From NCBI GenBank assembly GCA_028280445.1, contig JANQLU010000098.1, positions 96,871-160,870 on the forward strand: a stretch of 64,000 nt of DNA, in the 5' to 3' direction. The first letter of the stretch is position 1, and every line of letters begins with the position of its first letter. Of the stretch, positions 24,887 through 34,600 are shown one piece after another. Below the pieces are notes generated by a model. It had not been told where the DNA came from and made no database searches. It saw only the letters and a program-made list of their open reading frames with translations. The position numbers were made by a program, and so were the translations under genes. This DNA comes from Pirellulaceae bacterium (lineage in GTDB: Bacteria > Planctomycetota > Planctomycetia > Pirellulales > Pirellulaceae).

Positions 24887-27802
24887 AGCCTTTTCGTATG
24901 TTTCAAAGATCTGGTCTGAAATACTTGTAATTTGCTCCAGGAATTTTTTTCGCAGACGATCCCTTTCAGCAATGACGCTTTCAGCTTCTTTGGTTTTTCC
25001 CATTCGCGCCAATAGTTTTGCAAAACTTGTTCGCGCCTGATGGTCAAAATACTCGTAGCCGGCGATGGAGTCGTTGTTGAAGGCTTCCAGCGCCTCTCGA
25101 TAGAGATTTTCAGCAGTCGATAGTTCAGCGGTCACTAATTCAGCAGGCGCTAATTTAGCAGTCAATAATTCACTGCGTGAAATGGCGATCCTTGCCATCT
25201 TCTTTTTGGCTTCTCCGATTTGCCAACCGGGTTTTCCTATGGATTTTTCCCAACCCTTAATCGCATCGGAAAATAGATCCCAGGATTTTTTGAAGTACTC
25301 TTCCCGCTTGTCGGGGTCCTCGTTCGATAGACCGCGATGAAATAGGATTTCTCCAAGCTGCATGTCAAAACTGCCCTCCCTTGGTTGTCCTCGAAACACG
25401 ACCTTGGCCCGATTTCTCAGGTCTCGCATCAGCTTTTCCGAACGTCGACTGTGTGCGACTCTTTCCAGCAACAAACGTTGGACCACAAGATTTCCCGGAT
25501 GATCCTCGTTGGCGTGAAACGTGTATTTGGACAATTCAATCGCTTCCATTAATGCCTTGAGTTTTGATTCTTCGTCAACCAACGGCAAAAAATCTGCAAA
25601 CTTGGATTCCACCGACTTTGATACCATTCGTCCCGGATGAAATCCTTTGCTGTCGCGAAACGCGTTCATGCCTTGATTGAAGTAATACAATGCTCGTTCC
25701 TGGCGGAATTGGCGCGTCTTGAGATTTGCCTCTTTGTCGCTCACTCTGGCGTAAGCGTAGAGCAACGAAACGATGATATAGATTGATCCCCTGTCTTCGT
25801 TACTCAATTTATTGTTGCTGGCCTCCAGGATGTCCTGCCAGGCTTTGATCGACGGCGCGACGGCGTGCAAGATGGCTCGGCGATCCAGGATTTCGCCATA
25901 CCAATTACCGACGATCATCAAATAAAGGACGCGGCTGGCGATTGTTTTTTCATGGTCTTTGCCATACCGCTCGGCACGTAGCGACATTGCCTGGACGCAA
26001 TAGCTCTCTGCATCTTTGAAATATCCTTGAACCCACTTCAGGAAGGCAACGTGATGGTAACTGCTGGCCAGGCCTTCGGCCAACTCTGGATGTTTTTTTC
26101 GTAGCTCCAATGCCTCAAACAGTGGGCCTTCCGCTTTGTCAATTTGTCCTGACATCGCATAGTGGTCTCCGATCGCATCGAGAATACGTGCCTGGATTTT
26201 GGGATCGTTGGCAAACGAACTCCTGACTTGGTTAATCGCGTCGGTTAAATCGGAATCTTTAAAATCGCTACCGAGTAACCCGGTCGGGCTTCCATCCAGT
26301 TTGAGCCCGGCGAACAACACGGAGATTTGGCTGGCTTTGTCGGCGCTCAAATCCGCCAAGTTTCTCGCTGATTTTTCGTTGGCATATGCCAGATCAATTT
26401 TTTGCTTGGCGTCCTCAATTTTTCCTTTTGCAACCTGTTCGCTTCGGTAGGCATTTGCCGCAAGGACCCCCACCGCAATTGCCAAGACTAACATCCCGGC
26501 AAGCACGAAATGCAGCTGCTGACGAAAGAACCGTTGCAAACGCATCGTGACAGGTTCATTCCAAGCACTTACGGCTTGATCTGCCAAATATGCTTCGATG
26601 TCGTTGGCCAAATCTTCCACCGTTTGGAATCGATCGTGTGGTTGCTTTTGCATTGCTTTGAGACAGATTGCTTGCAAAGCGGCTGGAATTTCCCGGTTCT
26701 TTGACCTCGGCAAATCGAATCGACCAACACAAACATCCTCAATGACTCGTTTTAGACTGCCGGAAAACGGATGCTCTCCCGTCAGAATGACAAATAGCGT
26801 TGCGCCCAAACTGTAAACATCGGACCGCTGATCGACCCTATCCTGGTATCCACTTGCCTGCTCCGGACTCATGAATACGGGTGTACCGATAGCTTGACCG
26901 ATCGCTGTTTTTGACGAGTTGGCGTTGTTGACTGCAAACGCGACACTTTCTAACGCTGACTGATCGGATTCATCTGATTCCAACTCGCCAATGATCCTTG
27001 CTAATCCCCAATCGACGACGATCGTTTCCGCGTATCGTCCAATCATGATATTCGATGGTTTGATATCGCGATGAATAACACCTCGACTGTGTGCATAAGC
27101 GATGGTTTGGCAAGTGTCGACAAAATAACCTAACAGTTTACGAAACTCCAGCGAACGAAACGGACGCTTGGATTTTTCGGCTCGTTGATGAAAATTTTTG
27201 ATCAACGACTCCAACGTTTCACCACGAATAAATTTCATGACGTAAAACGCTTCGCCCTGTTCATCGCGTCCGATTCCGTGAACGGGAACAATACCGGGGT
27301 GCTCCAGTCGCCCGGTGATTTCCGCTTCCAATCGAAACCGTCTGGTACTTTCCGCGTCGTCAGAAAAACCGGGTTTGATTCGCTTGACCGCGACTCGACG
27401 TTTCAGATCTTTGTCGTTCGCGATATAAACTTCGCCGAGACCACCGACCGCGTGCAGTTTCAGTTCGTCGAGCTTGCCATCGAGCGCAAGTCGGCCGCCG
27501 TTCCATGGCCCCGATTCTGTCGATTGGTTTTCGTCATTTTGAACGAGAGTTTCAATCAACTGCTGATCATTGAATGCCGCGTAAACAAATCCTTTCAACT
27601 CGGGAAAACGCTGACAATATTCCTGGGGATTCAATTCCATCCCCAAAAGCCGCCGTTGTTCCCATTCCACGACCAGCAATTCGCGTATCAGCCCTTGTCG
27701 CGAATCAACACCAATATCACCGATGAAATGTTCGATTTTGGGTTGTTGCCCGTTTTCCCACGCTTGTTCGAATTCATCGCAGATTTGATCGATGTCGCTC
27801 AT
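24869..27802 (-). CDS. Transmembrane Ser/Thr kinase with C-terminal TPR region, module 3
   Basis: A 977-residue planctomycete-type kinase. Residues 1-95 form a helical leader common to this group. The kinase domain (about 115-410) has VGGLGEVYIA, Lys140, HRDIKPSN (Asp246), a DWG variant of DFG at 264-266, and SPEQ. A membrane span at about 432-450 leads to a coiled coil and roughly 500 residues of TPR-like helices. The start at 27802 has an AGGAG site. The divergent gene 27981 encodes an ECF sigma factor, so the two probably form a signalling pair. The last residues LGSVD and the stop come from a MITE-like element, so the original C-terminus was probably changed. Confidence 0.92.
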   Translation of the reverse strand: MSDIDQICDEFEQAWENGQQPKIEHFIGDIGVDSRQGLIRELLVVEWEQRRLLGMELNPQEYCQRFPELKGFVYAAFNDQQLIETLVQNDENQSTESGPWNGGRLALDGKLDELKLHAVGGLGEVYIANDKDLKRRVAVKRIKPGFSDDAESTRRFRLEAEITGRLEHPGIVPVHGIGRDEQGEAFYVMKFIRGETLESLIKNFHQRAEKSKRPFRSLEFRKLLGYFVDTCQTIAYAHSRGVIHRDIKPSNIMIGRYAETIVVDWGLARIIGELESDESDQSALESVAFAVNNANSSKTAIGQAIGTPVFMSPEQASGYQDRVDQRSDVYSLGATLFVILTGEHPFSGSLKRVIEDVCVGRFDLPRSKNREIPAALQAICLKAMQKQPHDRFQTVEDLANDIEAYLADQAVSAWNEPVTMRLQRFFRQQLHFVLAGMLVLAIAVGVLAANAYRSEQVAKGKIEDAKQKIDLAYANEKSARNLADLSADKASQISVLFAGLKLDGSPTGLLGSDFKDSDLTDAINQVRSSFANDPKIQARILDAIGDHYAMSGQIDKAEGPLFEALELRKKHPELAEGLASSYHHVAFLKWVQGYFKDAESYCVQAMSLRAERYGKDHEKTIASRVLYLMIVGNWYGEILDRRAILHAVAPSIKAWQDILEASNNKLSNEDRGSIYIIVSLLYAYARVSDKEANLKTRQFRQERALYYFNQGMNAFRDSKGFHPGRMVSKSVESKFADFLPLVDEESKLKALMEAIELSKYTFHANEDHPGNLVVQRLLLERVAHSRRSEKLMRDLRNRAKVVFRGQPREGSFDMQLGEILFHRGLSNEDPDKREEYFKKSWDLFSDAIKGWEKSIGKPGWQIGEAKKKMARIAISRSELLTAKLAPAELVTAELSTAENLYREALEAFNNDSIAGYEYFDHQARTSFAKLLARMGKTKEAESVIAERDRLRKKFLEQITSISDQIFETYEKALGSVD

Positions 27803-27980
27803 CAAACGCTCCTGTTTTTCGGAATCGGCAACGACGGAGTCAATTTTTGGCGCATTTTATCTGCGGCGAAAACGCGCTGCAACAATGTTAGAATGGCTGT
27901 TCGTTATCCTGACTCGCTGCGCCCCAATATCAGGCAACAGATGCCACACATTTTGTGAAGAATGGACTGGAAAGAAAATC

Positions 27981-28598
27981 GTGAATGAGACTTCGGTTAC
28001 ACAATGGCTGGACGGATTGCAACGTGGAGAAGAGTCCGCAGCAAATCGTCTCTGGCAGGAATACTTTACGCGAATTACGGCACTGGCCAGAAAAAAGCTG
28101 GCGGCCAGTCCTCGGCGAGCAACCGACGAAGAGGATGTGGCGATCAGTGCGTTCAACAGTTTTTGCCAGAATGCGGCTCAGGGAAAATTTCCGGAATTGA
28201 AAGACGAGGATGGTCTGTGGAGGTTGCTGTTTACGATCGTCGAACGAAAGTCAATTCGTCAAATGCAGCATGAACGGCGGCTGAAACGCGGTGGCGGTCA
28301 AGTGCGCGGAGAGTCTGTTTTTGGCGGAGCAGGAACAACACCTTTTGGTATCGAACAGTTTCGTGAATCGCCAGAACCAACCGCCGAGTCTGTCGTCGTT
28401 CTGGCGGAAAGTGTCGATCAGCTGTTGAATAGTCTGACGGAAGACAATCTTCGAAAAATTGCAGTAGCAAAAATGGAAGGATATACCAACGAAGAAATCG
28501 CCGCCCAATTAAATTGCTCGGATCGTTCGGTCAAACGAAAACTGAAAGTCATCCGGACGCTGTGGGCAGAGCATGCAGCAAATACGAATGATCAATAA
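27981..28598 (+). CDS. Planctomycete ECF-type sigma factor, module 3
   Basis: A 205-residue member of the Sigma70_ECF family typical of planctomycetes: VTQWLDGLQRGEESAANRLW opens it, followed by LARKKLAASPRRATDEEDVAISAFNSF and a Gly-rich linker (KRGGGQVRGES). Region 4 is EGYTNEEIAAQLNCSDRSVKRKLKVIR with a clear helix-turn-helix. The start is the GTG at 27981, which fits the family start; the long upstream extension back to 27792 overlaps the divergent kinase start and is rejected. It is divergently arranged with the TPR kinase, with about 180 bases between the two starts. Confidence 0.93.
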   Translation: MNETSVTQWLDGLQRGEESAANRLWQEYFTRITALARKKLAASPRRATDEEDVAISAFNSFCQNAAQGKFPELKDEDGLWRLLFTIVERKSIRQMQHERRLKRGGGQVRGESVFGGAGTTPFGIEQFRESPEPTAESVVVLAESVDQLLNSLTEDNLRKIAVAKMEGYTNEEIAAQLNCSDRSVKRKLKVIRTLWAEHAANTNDQ

Positions 28599-28599
28599 A

Positions 28600-28635
28600 A
28601 AAGTCCGATGATCAAATCACCGGACTTTTGTTTTT
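28600..28635 (+). terminator. Intrinsic terminator after ECF sigma gene
   Basis: Arms AAAAGTCCG (28600-28608) and CGGACTTTT (28622-28630) form a nine-base stem followed by GTTTTT. It lies directly after the sigma stop and before the converging FG-GAP gene. With A and T runs on both sides it may work in both directions. Confidence 0.85.
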
Positions 28636-28651
28636 GGCGAATCAAAAATCA

Positions 28652-30532
28652 TTAATCATGAACCCAGGTTTTTCCGTAGTTCAAATCGAGATCTCCTGCG
28701 AAATCGGTGGCGGCTCTAATTGCTCGCAGTATCGTACTCGCCGAATCTTTGGGTGCGAGTTTGACGCCAACACCGATATCAAGTGTCCAGCCGAACCCGA
28801 TCACTTCAAAATCTTCATTGATCACCGTAAATCCGCTGCCACCAATTCCGAATGAGGCTCCGACTGCCAACGCCGTGCTGTTTCCTGCAAATACGCTGAT
28901 GTCGCCGAAAGTTTCCTGATAAACACGAGTGCCACCAATCGAAGCTGAAAAATCAATTCCGGCATCCATCGCCGTAAACGTTGAGCGTCGCATCGTTTTG
29001 TTAGCACCATTATAGGAACAAACAATTCCACTGATTAATCCCAACCCTCCAACAGCTGATGCCGAGCCACCGTATCCGATGGAAACCGTGAGTGATTCGG
29101 TGGGTAGGCCTAGATCGTTTCTGATTTGTTTGTAGGTTCCTCCGCCATCGGTTTGATGAAAGTGGACGGCTCGATCCGCCATCCGCCACTCAGGTGCGGT
29201 GAAATATCCGTTGTCTTGTTCGACAACGAGATCATAAGCCAATTTCGACTTGTACCTACCAAACCCCATAACTCCGCCATACGCGAATATGTGACGATTG
29301 AAAGTACCGACCAGCATTTGAGAGTTGCAGTCATTAAATGTGTTGTACAACCACATGGAAGGTTTGCCAAAGAAATTGAAGTCCCAGGTATTTGCCAACG
29401 CGGCAGACATCCCAACGTAAACACTATTTCCTTTGACTCCGACAATATCTGCCGATCCATCGCTATTCATGTCGTGTAGAGTTAGAAAATCTGTCGAACT
29501 CCATCCATGGTCGGAACCAAAATCTGCAACCCAGCGCTCTTTGTTTCTGTAAAAGCCCCGGTTTTGCATCAAACCAACGTAAACACCGTCTGGTGCAAAC
29601 CCGACAATATCCGCTCGACCATCACCATTGACGTCGGCCAACAAACGACGCGTGTTGCGATCCCAACCCTGTGCCGTTCCAAAATCGTCACTTAGTTTTT
29701 CGGCTTGATCAAATTTTGCTTCACCGCGAAAAGGCCAGATGTCAATCGAAGATTTCGAGTATGAAACGAAAACTCCGTGTACATGAAAGGCGACAATATC
29801 GCTTCGCCCGTCTCCATTGACATCAGCCATCGTGCGGACGAAATTTGGAAAGTTTCCCCAATCCGAGCTGGCAAATTGTGTTGTAACAGGACCCGTCGGT
29901 GGATGGGGATCAAATATGGTGGGAAGTCGAACCGTCGGAATTCGAAAATGGGTATTCTGTCCCATGCATGCTGAAAGCGAAACGCATACTCCACGCTCAC
30001 TGAACCCGACAATGTCGGCTCGTCCATCGCCATTGACATCTTCGACGAATCGAGGATGGCGATCCTTTCTCCATCCTTGTCCCTTGGTAAAGTTCTTGAT
30101 GACCGCTCGTGGAGGATCGAATCCCGTCCCACGCGTGTTTGCCAGCGATACAAAGACCCAATTGTTTCCAAAAGCGACGATGTCATCGCGTCCATCACCG
30201 TTGACATCGGCCATAGTGCGAATGTGATCAGTTTTGTTCCAACCGTGACTCGCACCGTAGTTGTTCACGACTTTGACAGGTCGGCCATGTGACGGACCGT
30301 TGAATGATGGCCTGGTAGTGCTGAGATACACACCGTCACGATTAAATACCACAATGTCATCGATCCCGTCACCGCTAACATCAGATGCAAAACGTAAATC
30401 TCTCGAATCCCAGATGGTTAAAGCGCCATAATCGTAGGTTTTCACGCCCTTTTGTGCGCTGAGCGTTGGACACATTTGAATCAGTGCCAGAAAAAGAGCG
30501 ATTGCGATTTTTGTTGTCAGTGTTGTTTTCAT
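28652..30532 (-). CDS. Secreted FG-GAP/VCBS repeat propeller protein
   Basis: A 626-residue exported protein with a signal peptide (KIAIALFLALIQMCPTLSAQ). Residues about 25-370 contain six or seven FG-GAP/VCBS repeats, each with a calcium-binding-type loop DVNGDGRxDIV, predicted to form a beta-propeller. The C-terminal 250 residues are a different domain: it is Gly-rich and beta-like (SIGYGGSASAVGGLGLISG, ASIGGTRVYQETFGDISVFAG), resembling a small barrel or membrane-associated protein domain, and I do not recognise it. The ATG at 30532 has a GAGGAATC ribosome-binding site and places the signal peptide at the N-terminus. The upstream start at 30583 is not needed. Such proteins often act in adhesion or polymer binding. 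Confidence 0.88.
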   Translation of the reverse strand: MKTTLTTKIAIALFLALIQMCPTLSAQKGVKTYDYGALTIWDSRDLRFASDVSGDGIDDIVVFNRDGVYLSTTRPSFNGPSHGRPVKVVNNYGASHGWNKTDHIRTMADVNGDGRDDIVAFGNNWVFVSLANTRGTGFDPPRAVIKNFTKGQGWRKDRHPRFVEDVNGDGRADIVGFSERGVCVSLSACMGQNTHFRIPTVRLPTIFDPHPPTGPVTTQFASSDWGNFPNFVRTMADVNGDGRSDIVAFHVHGVFVSYSKSSIDIWPFRGEAKFDQAEKLSDDFGTAQGWDRNTRRLLADVNGDGRADIVGFAPDGVYVGLMQNRGFYRNKERWVADFGSDHGWSSTDFLTLHDMNSDGSADIVGVKGNSVYVGMSAALANTWDFNFFGKPSMWLYNTFNDCNSQMLVGTFNRHIFAYGGVMGFGRYKSKLAYDLVVEQDNGYFTAPEWRMADRAVHFHQTDGGGTYKQIRNDLGLPTESLTVSIGYGGSASAVGGLGLISGIVCSYNGANKTMRRSTFTAMDAGIDFSASIGGTRVYQETFGDISVFAGNSTALAVGASFGIGGSGFTVINEDFEVIGFGWTLDIGVGVKLAPKDSASTILRAIRAATDFAGDLDLNYGKTWVHD

Positions 30533-30677
30533 TTTTTGATTCCTCGAATCGGGTGATTGTTGAAAAGTCGGGTTTTGCGGCATTTTTTTGCCGTTTTTCC
30601 CGTTGCCACCGCTGTAATGACCAAAGCGATTGATCAGGGGACAGAAAAATCAAAAAAATTTTTGAGGCACAAAAATC

Positions 30678-30734
30678 GTAGGGCCGGTTCCCACCGACCG
30701 AATTTTTAGATCGGCCGGTGGGAACCGGCCCTAC
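30678..30734. repeat. GTAG-headed palindromic repeat, copy 2
   Basis: A 57-bp inverted repeat GTAGGGCCGGTTCCCACC ... GGTGGGAACCGGCCCTAC between the FG-GAP gene and the pseudopilin gene. The left arm has a mismatch (CACCGACC). It lies three bases beyond the pseudopilin stop and could serve as its transcript end. Confidence 0.9.
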
Positions 30735-30737
30735 TTG

Positions 30738-31586
30738 TTATTCCGAGTCCAGACGGTATCCGTTGGAAAAATTCGTCAGATTGTCACGATGTGTTTGAAC
30801 GTGTGGATTGATTTTCCAGTTCGGAGTACCCGTCGCTCCATAAGTCCCGTATCGATTGTCGTTTCCGGGTGCAATGATTTGAAATTTGTGCTGGTTTTGG
30901 TACTCGCCTACCACACCTGCGATCTTCAAGTACGGGCGAACAACATCTCCGGTCACTGGTTCGGTATAAGTTTTTTCGTTGCCGGAACGATCGATGTAAT
31001 CCGAGTTGAAATAGATATAAGGCAACTCCGTATTTCCGTTGGCCTGACCGTAAGACGCAACGTTCCCCGTCACATGAATTCGCTCAGGTTTAAATTCAAA
31101 AAACACCTTTCGATCACCCACCGCATCTTGCACAGCCTCCGAGTGAGAATAAATCGGTGCAAATAATCGTGCTGTCGCAGGATTATTGTCGTGGTCATAA
31201 CTCAGTGGATAGACGGGGTCGTCGCGCAAGCTGCTCAACCAAAATACGAGAGCGTTCGACGGGTCCAGTTTGCATCCAACTTCCCCCCACCAATTTGCGA
31301 CGTCTTCGCGATGGTTGGGTGCGATTTTTAAGAGGTAGACGTTGAATTCATCAGCACTATTGATTGTCGAAAAATCGGGTGGGTAGAATCCGAATTCGGT
31401 TTTAAAATTCTCGATCACGTAATCCAGGTGTGTGATTTCCACCTTCATGATCTGAAAATCATCTGGACGATGAGAATTTATCGGGCCAAGAACGGGAACC
31501 AAAATTGCAATCAGAATGACGACAACGACAATCACGGCGAATAACTCAATTGGTTTGATACTGTTTCGCTGTTTAGCGCGCGTCAT
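30738..31586 (-). CDS. Type II secretion/type IV pilin-like protein (pseudopilin) with altered cleavage site
   Basis: A 282-residue protein with the N-terminal layout of a type IV pilin or pseudopilin: a short basic leader, then KPIELFAVIVVVVILIAILVPVL with the conserved Glu at position +5 of the mature protein. The residue expected at the prepilin-peptidase cleavage position (normally Gly before Phe) is not present, since the sequence reads SIKPIEL. The rest is a soluble domain with a long helix (MKVEITHLDYVIENFKTEFG) and repeated GxYPP-like and Tyr-rich loops, typical of planctomycete prepilin-like proteins. The ATG at 31586 with a GGAG site is chosen; the longer frame to 31937 overlaps the next gene. 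The M28 peptidase gene ends 55 bases upstream on the same strand. Confidence 0.85.
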   Translation of the reverse strand: MTRAKQRNSIKPIELFAVIVVVVILIAILVPVLGPINSHRPDDFQIMKVEITHLDYVIENFKTEFGFYPPDFSTINSADEFNVYLLKIAPNHREDVANWWGEVGCKLDPSNALVFWLSSLRDDPVYPLSYDHDNNPATARLFAPIYSHSEAVQDAVGDRKVFFEFKPERIHVTGNVASYGQANGNTELPYIYFNSDYIDRSGNEKTYTEPVTGDVVRPYLKIAGVVGEYQNQHKFQIIAPGNDNRYGTYGATGTPNWKINPHVQTHRDNLTNFSNGYRLDSE

Positions 31587-31641
31587 CTCGTAGCTCCACC
31601 AAATGTGATGAAGTTGTCCCACCTGGATGTGAAGCGATTGA

Positions 31642-34600
31642 TCAATCGCGTGATACCGGAACGATATCGAGTTCGATTTCTTTGTCGCCGCGTTTGATTT
31701 TGATTTTGACCTTTTGGCCAATTTTGAGCGCTTCGATGGCGTAAGTGTAGTCGTAAATGTTTTCGATCTTCTTACCTGCCAAGCCGATGATGATATCGCC
31801 ACCTTTGATGCCGGATTTCTCCGCCGGCGTCCCTTTGCGAACGCTCGAAAGCAAAACACCTTTGATATCGCCCGCGTAATCGGGAACAGTTCCAAGTGTC
31901 GCTCGCATTCCTCCACTACGCCGCGGTTGGGCGGCACCTTTGTATTCGGTGTAATTGGGAATGGTGTCAGCAGCGACTAATTCGCGAGCGATCAAACCGA
32001 GCAGTTTGGCGATATCGGCGGTACGTTCGTAGTTGAGTTTCTCCGGTGTGTCTCGTGGTGAATGATAATCCGAGTGAGAACCGGTGAACGCCGCCAATAT
32101 TGGAACACCCGCGCTGTAAAACTCGCGCGCGTCGGTCGGCAAATTCGTGTCGTCACTGAGTTTTAAATTGAGCCGGGCAACAACGTTACGACGTTCGATC
32201 ACAGGTTTCCAGTATTTCGATGAACCGAGGCCTTGCAAAATGAGTGCCTTGTCATAGCGTCCGACCATGTCGAGGTTGAGATAAGCGGCGACATGCGGAT
32301 AGATGCCGCCTGGTTTGATATTCAGTTTGGGTTTAGCGTGAGGATTTTTCGCGGGGGCCGCGTGCGGGTTTGCGTGTGGATTGGCATGCGGATTCGCGTG
32401 TGGATTGGTTTTCTTTGCCCCGGACTCTTGTTTCTTGGCAGTACCCGAGCTTTTTATCGCATGCGGGTTTTTGAGTTTGGTCGGTGCAGCATGAGGATTC
32501 GCCGGTTTACCATGCGAATGGCTATGTGAACCGTGTGGATGAAGTTTATGTTTGAGCTGTGCAACAAAATGCTTTGAGCCGTACAAATTCAACTCTTCGC
32601 CGGACCAGGCAGCGAAAATCACGTCGCGCTTCAGTTTGAGTTTGCCTTGTTTTTTCTGATCGGCCAGATATTCTGCGATTTCCAACATCGCGGCGACACC
32701 TGATGCGTTGTCATCGGCACCGTGATGAATTTTGCCCAACTCGTTTTCTTTGGCCAAAGACGACCCTGAAATTCCTCGACCGAGGTGATCAATATGAGCG
32801 CCGATGACGATCACTTGCTTGCTGGGTTTGTCGCCGGCCTGCAATCGTCCGATTACGTTGCGACCTTTGCCCGTTTTCTTTTTGATCTCAATGGTCGCGG
32901 TCAGTTTTGCACCCTTGAGCGCGATCCCCATTGCGGGTTCACCACTGTCGAGCTTGGCTTGCAGAGTTTTCAAATTTCTATCACCCAACAATTTTTGAGC
33001 CAGTTCATCAGTAACACTAATGACCGCCATGCTGGTCGCGTCGCGCGACGAGCCGTTTTGAAGCGGAACAAGTTGATTGCGAACATTCGATGTGGGTCCG
33101 CTGACAATGATCAAACCTTTGGCACCTTTATCGCGAGCCAGCGCCGCTTTACGACGGAGGGTCGAATAAAACTGCATGTGTTGTCGATGTTCCGGAGTGA
33201 TGTTGTCGGGCAGGTACCGAAAAACCATGACCCATTTGTCTTTGACATCGAGGTGGACATAAGAATCGTATTCGGGAAATTTTTCAGTCTTGGGCGATGC
33301 GATCCCATAACCGGCGAATACAACTTCACCCTCGAATGTACCGTTGCCTGAAAACGACAATGGACGCCAGGATTGATTGAGCTTGCCAATTGTTGGTTTG
33401 GTGTCTGTCGTTGTTATTTTGAGCTCGTTGCTTTTGCCAAGCGACGTCCCGGAGGGAAAATCAAAATACTGGAACCAATCGGTTTCGCCGGATTTGTTTT
33501 TCTCGCCTGCTGGTTGCAGCCCCAATGATTCGAGATAGGCTGCAACGTATTCGGTGGCGAGACGTTCGCCGCGACTACCGGTCATCCGACCTTCCATTTC
33601 GGGCGCACACAATTTCTGCACGTGACGCAAGACATCGGCAGCGCGGTATTGTGCCGACGTTTTGACGTTAATCTTATTATTAACGTCATTGCGTTTGACG
33701 ACTTTCGATTCGCCAATCGCTTTCATGACGGCGTCGTGGTCCCAATCTGCGGTAAACAATTGCGATTGTTTCTTGACCCGATTCGAAGTCCAGGTCAATG
33801 TCTTTCCGTCGGGTGTGAATGTGGCCAGTCCATCAAACCCGTCGGTGTTGGTGACTCGAATCGGTTGAATCGAACCTTTGACATCGACAACATAGAGTTC
33901 GAAATTGCCGAATCCATGTTTGTTGGTATTAAAGATCAGGTATTTACCTGACGGATGAAAATACGGAGCCCAACTCATTTTCTCCAAACGAGTCAATTGT
34001 TTTTTGTCGCTGCCATCGATATTCATCGTCCAGATTTCGGCGCGGACGCCGTCTTCGCTAAATCGGCGCCAACAAATCCGTTTTCCGTCCGGCGAAAAAA
34101 ATGGGCCGCCATCGTAACCCAGCGTCTTGGTCAATCGTTTAACGTTGGTGCCATCGGCATTCATGATGTACAGATCCATCATGAACGATTTATCGATTTC
34201 GAAAGTCTTTTTCTGCTTTTCAGTCAGTTTTTCGGTGTAGGCGTGACGATTGGAAGCAAACGCAATTAATTTGCCATTGGGTGAATAAGAACCTTCGGCG
34301 TCGTAACCACGCGTTTTGGTCAAGTTGGTGTATTTTTGAGTTTTCAGATCTTTGGCATAAATCTCAAAATGCTCATCGTAGTCCCAGGCGTAGCGCCGCT
34401 CTTTACCCGATTCTCGCATCTTGATTTCTTCGATTTGCTTGTCACGCGCTTTTGGATCATCGTGAGTCGACGAAAACATGACTGTCTGGTTGTTGGGATG
34501 AATCCACGCGCAAGTCGTTTTGCCATGACCGGGTGATATTCGTTGGGAATCACCCGTTTCGAGATCCAGCAAATAGATTTGGTAAAACGGATTACCCGGT

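Noticed and set aside
27792..27980. N-terminal extension of the ECF sigma factor
   Set aside because: It overlaps the start of the divergent kinase, and the GTG at 27981 matches the family start.
31587..31937. N-terminal extension of the pseudopilin
   Set aside because: It overlaps the M28 peptidase gene and places the pilin helix far from the N-terminus.
32233..32529. Plus-strand open frame opposite the M28 His-rich repeat
   Set aside because: Its Arg/Val/Gly repeats mirror the NPHA codons and are a shadow of the real gene.
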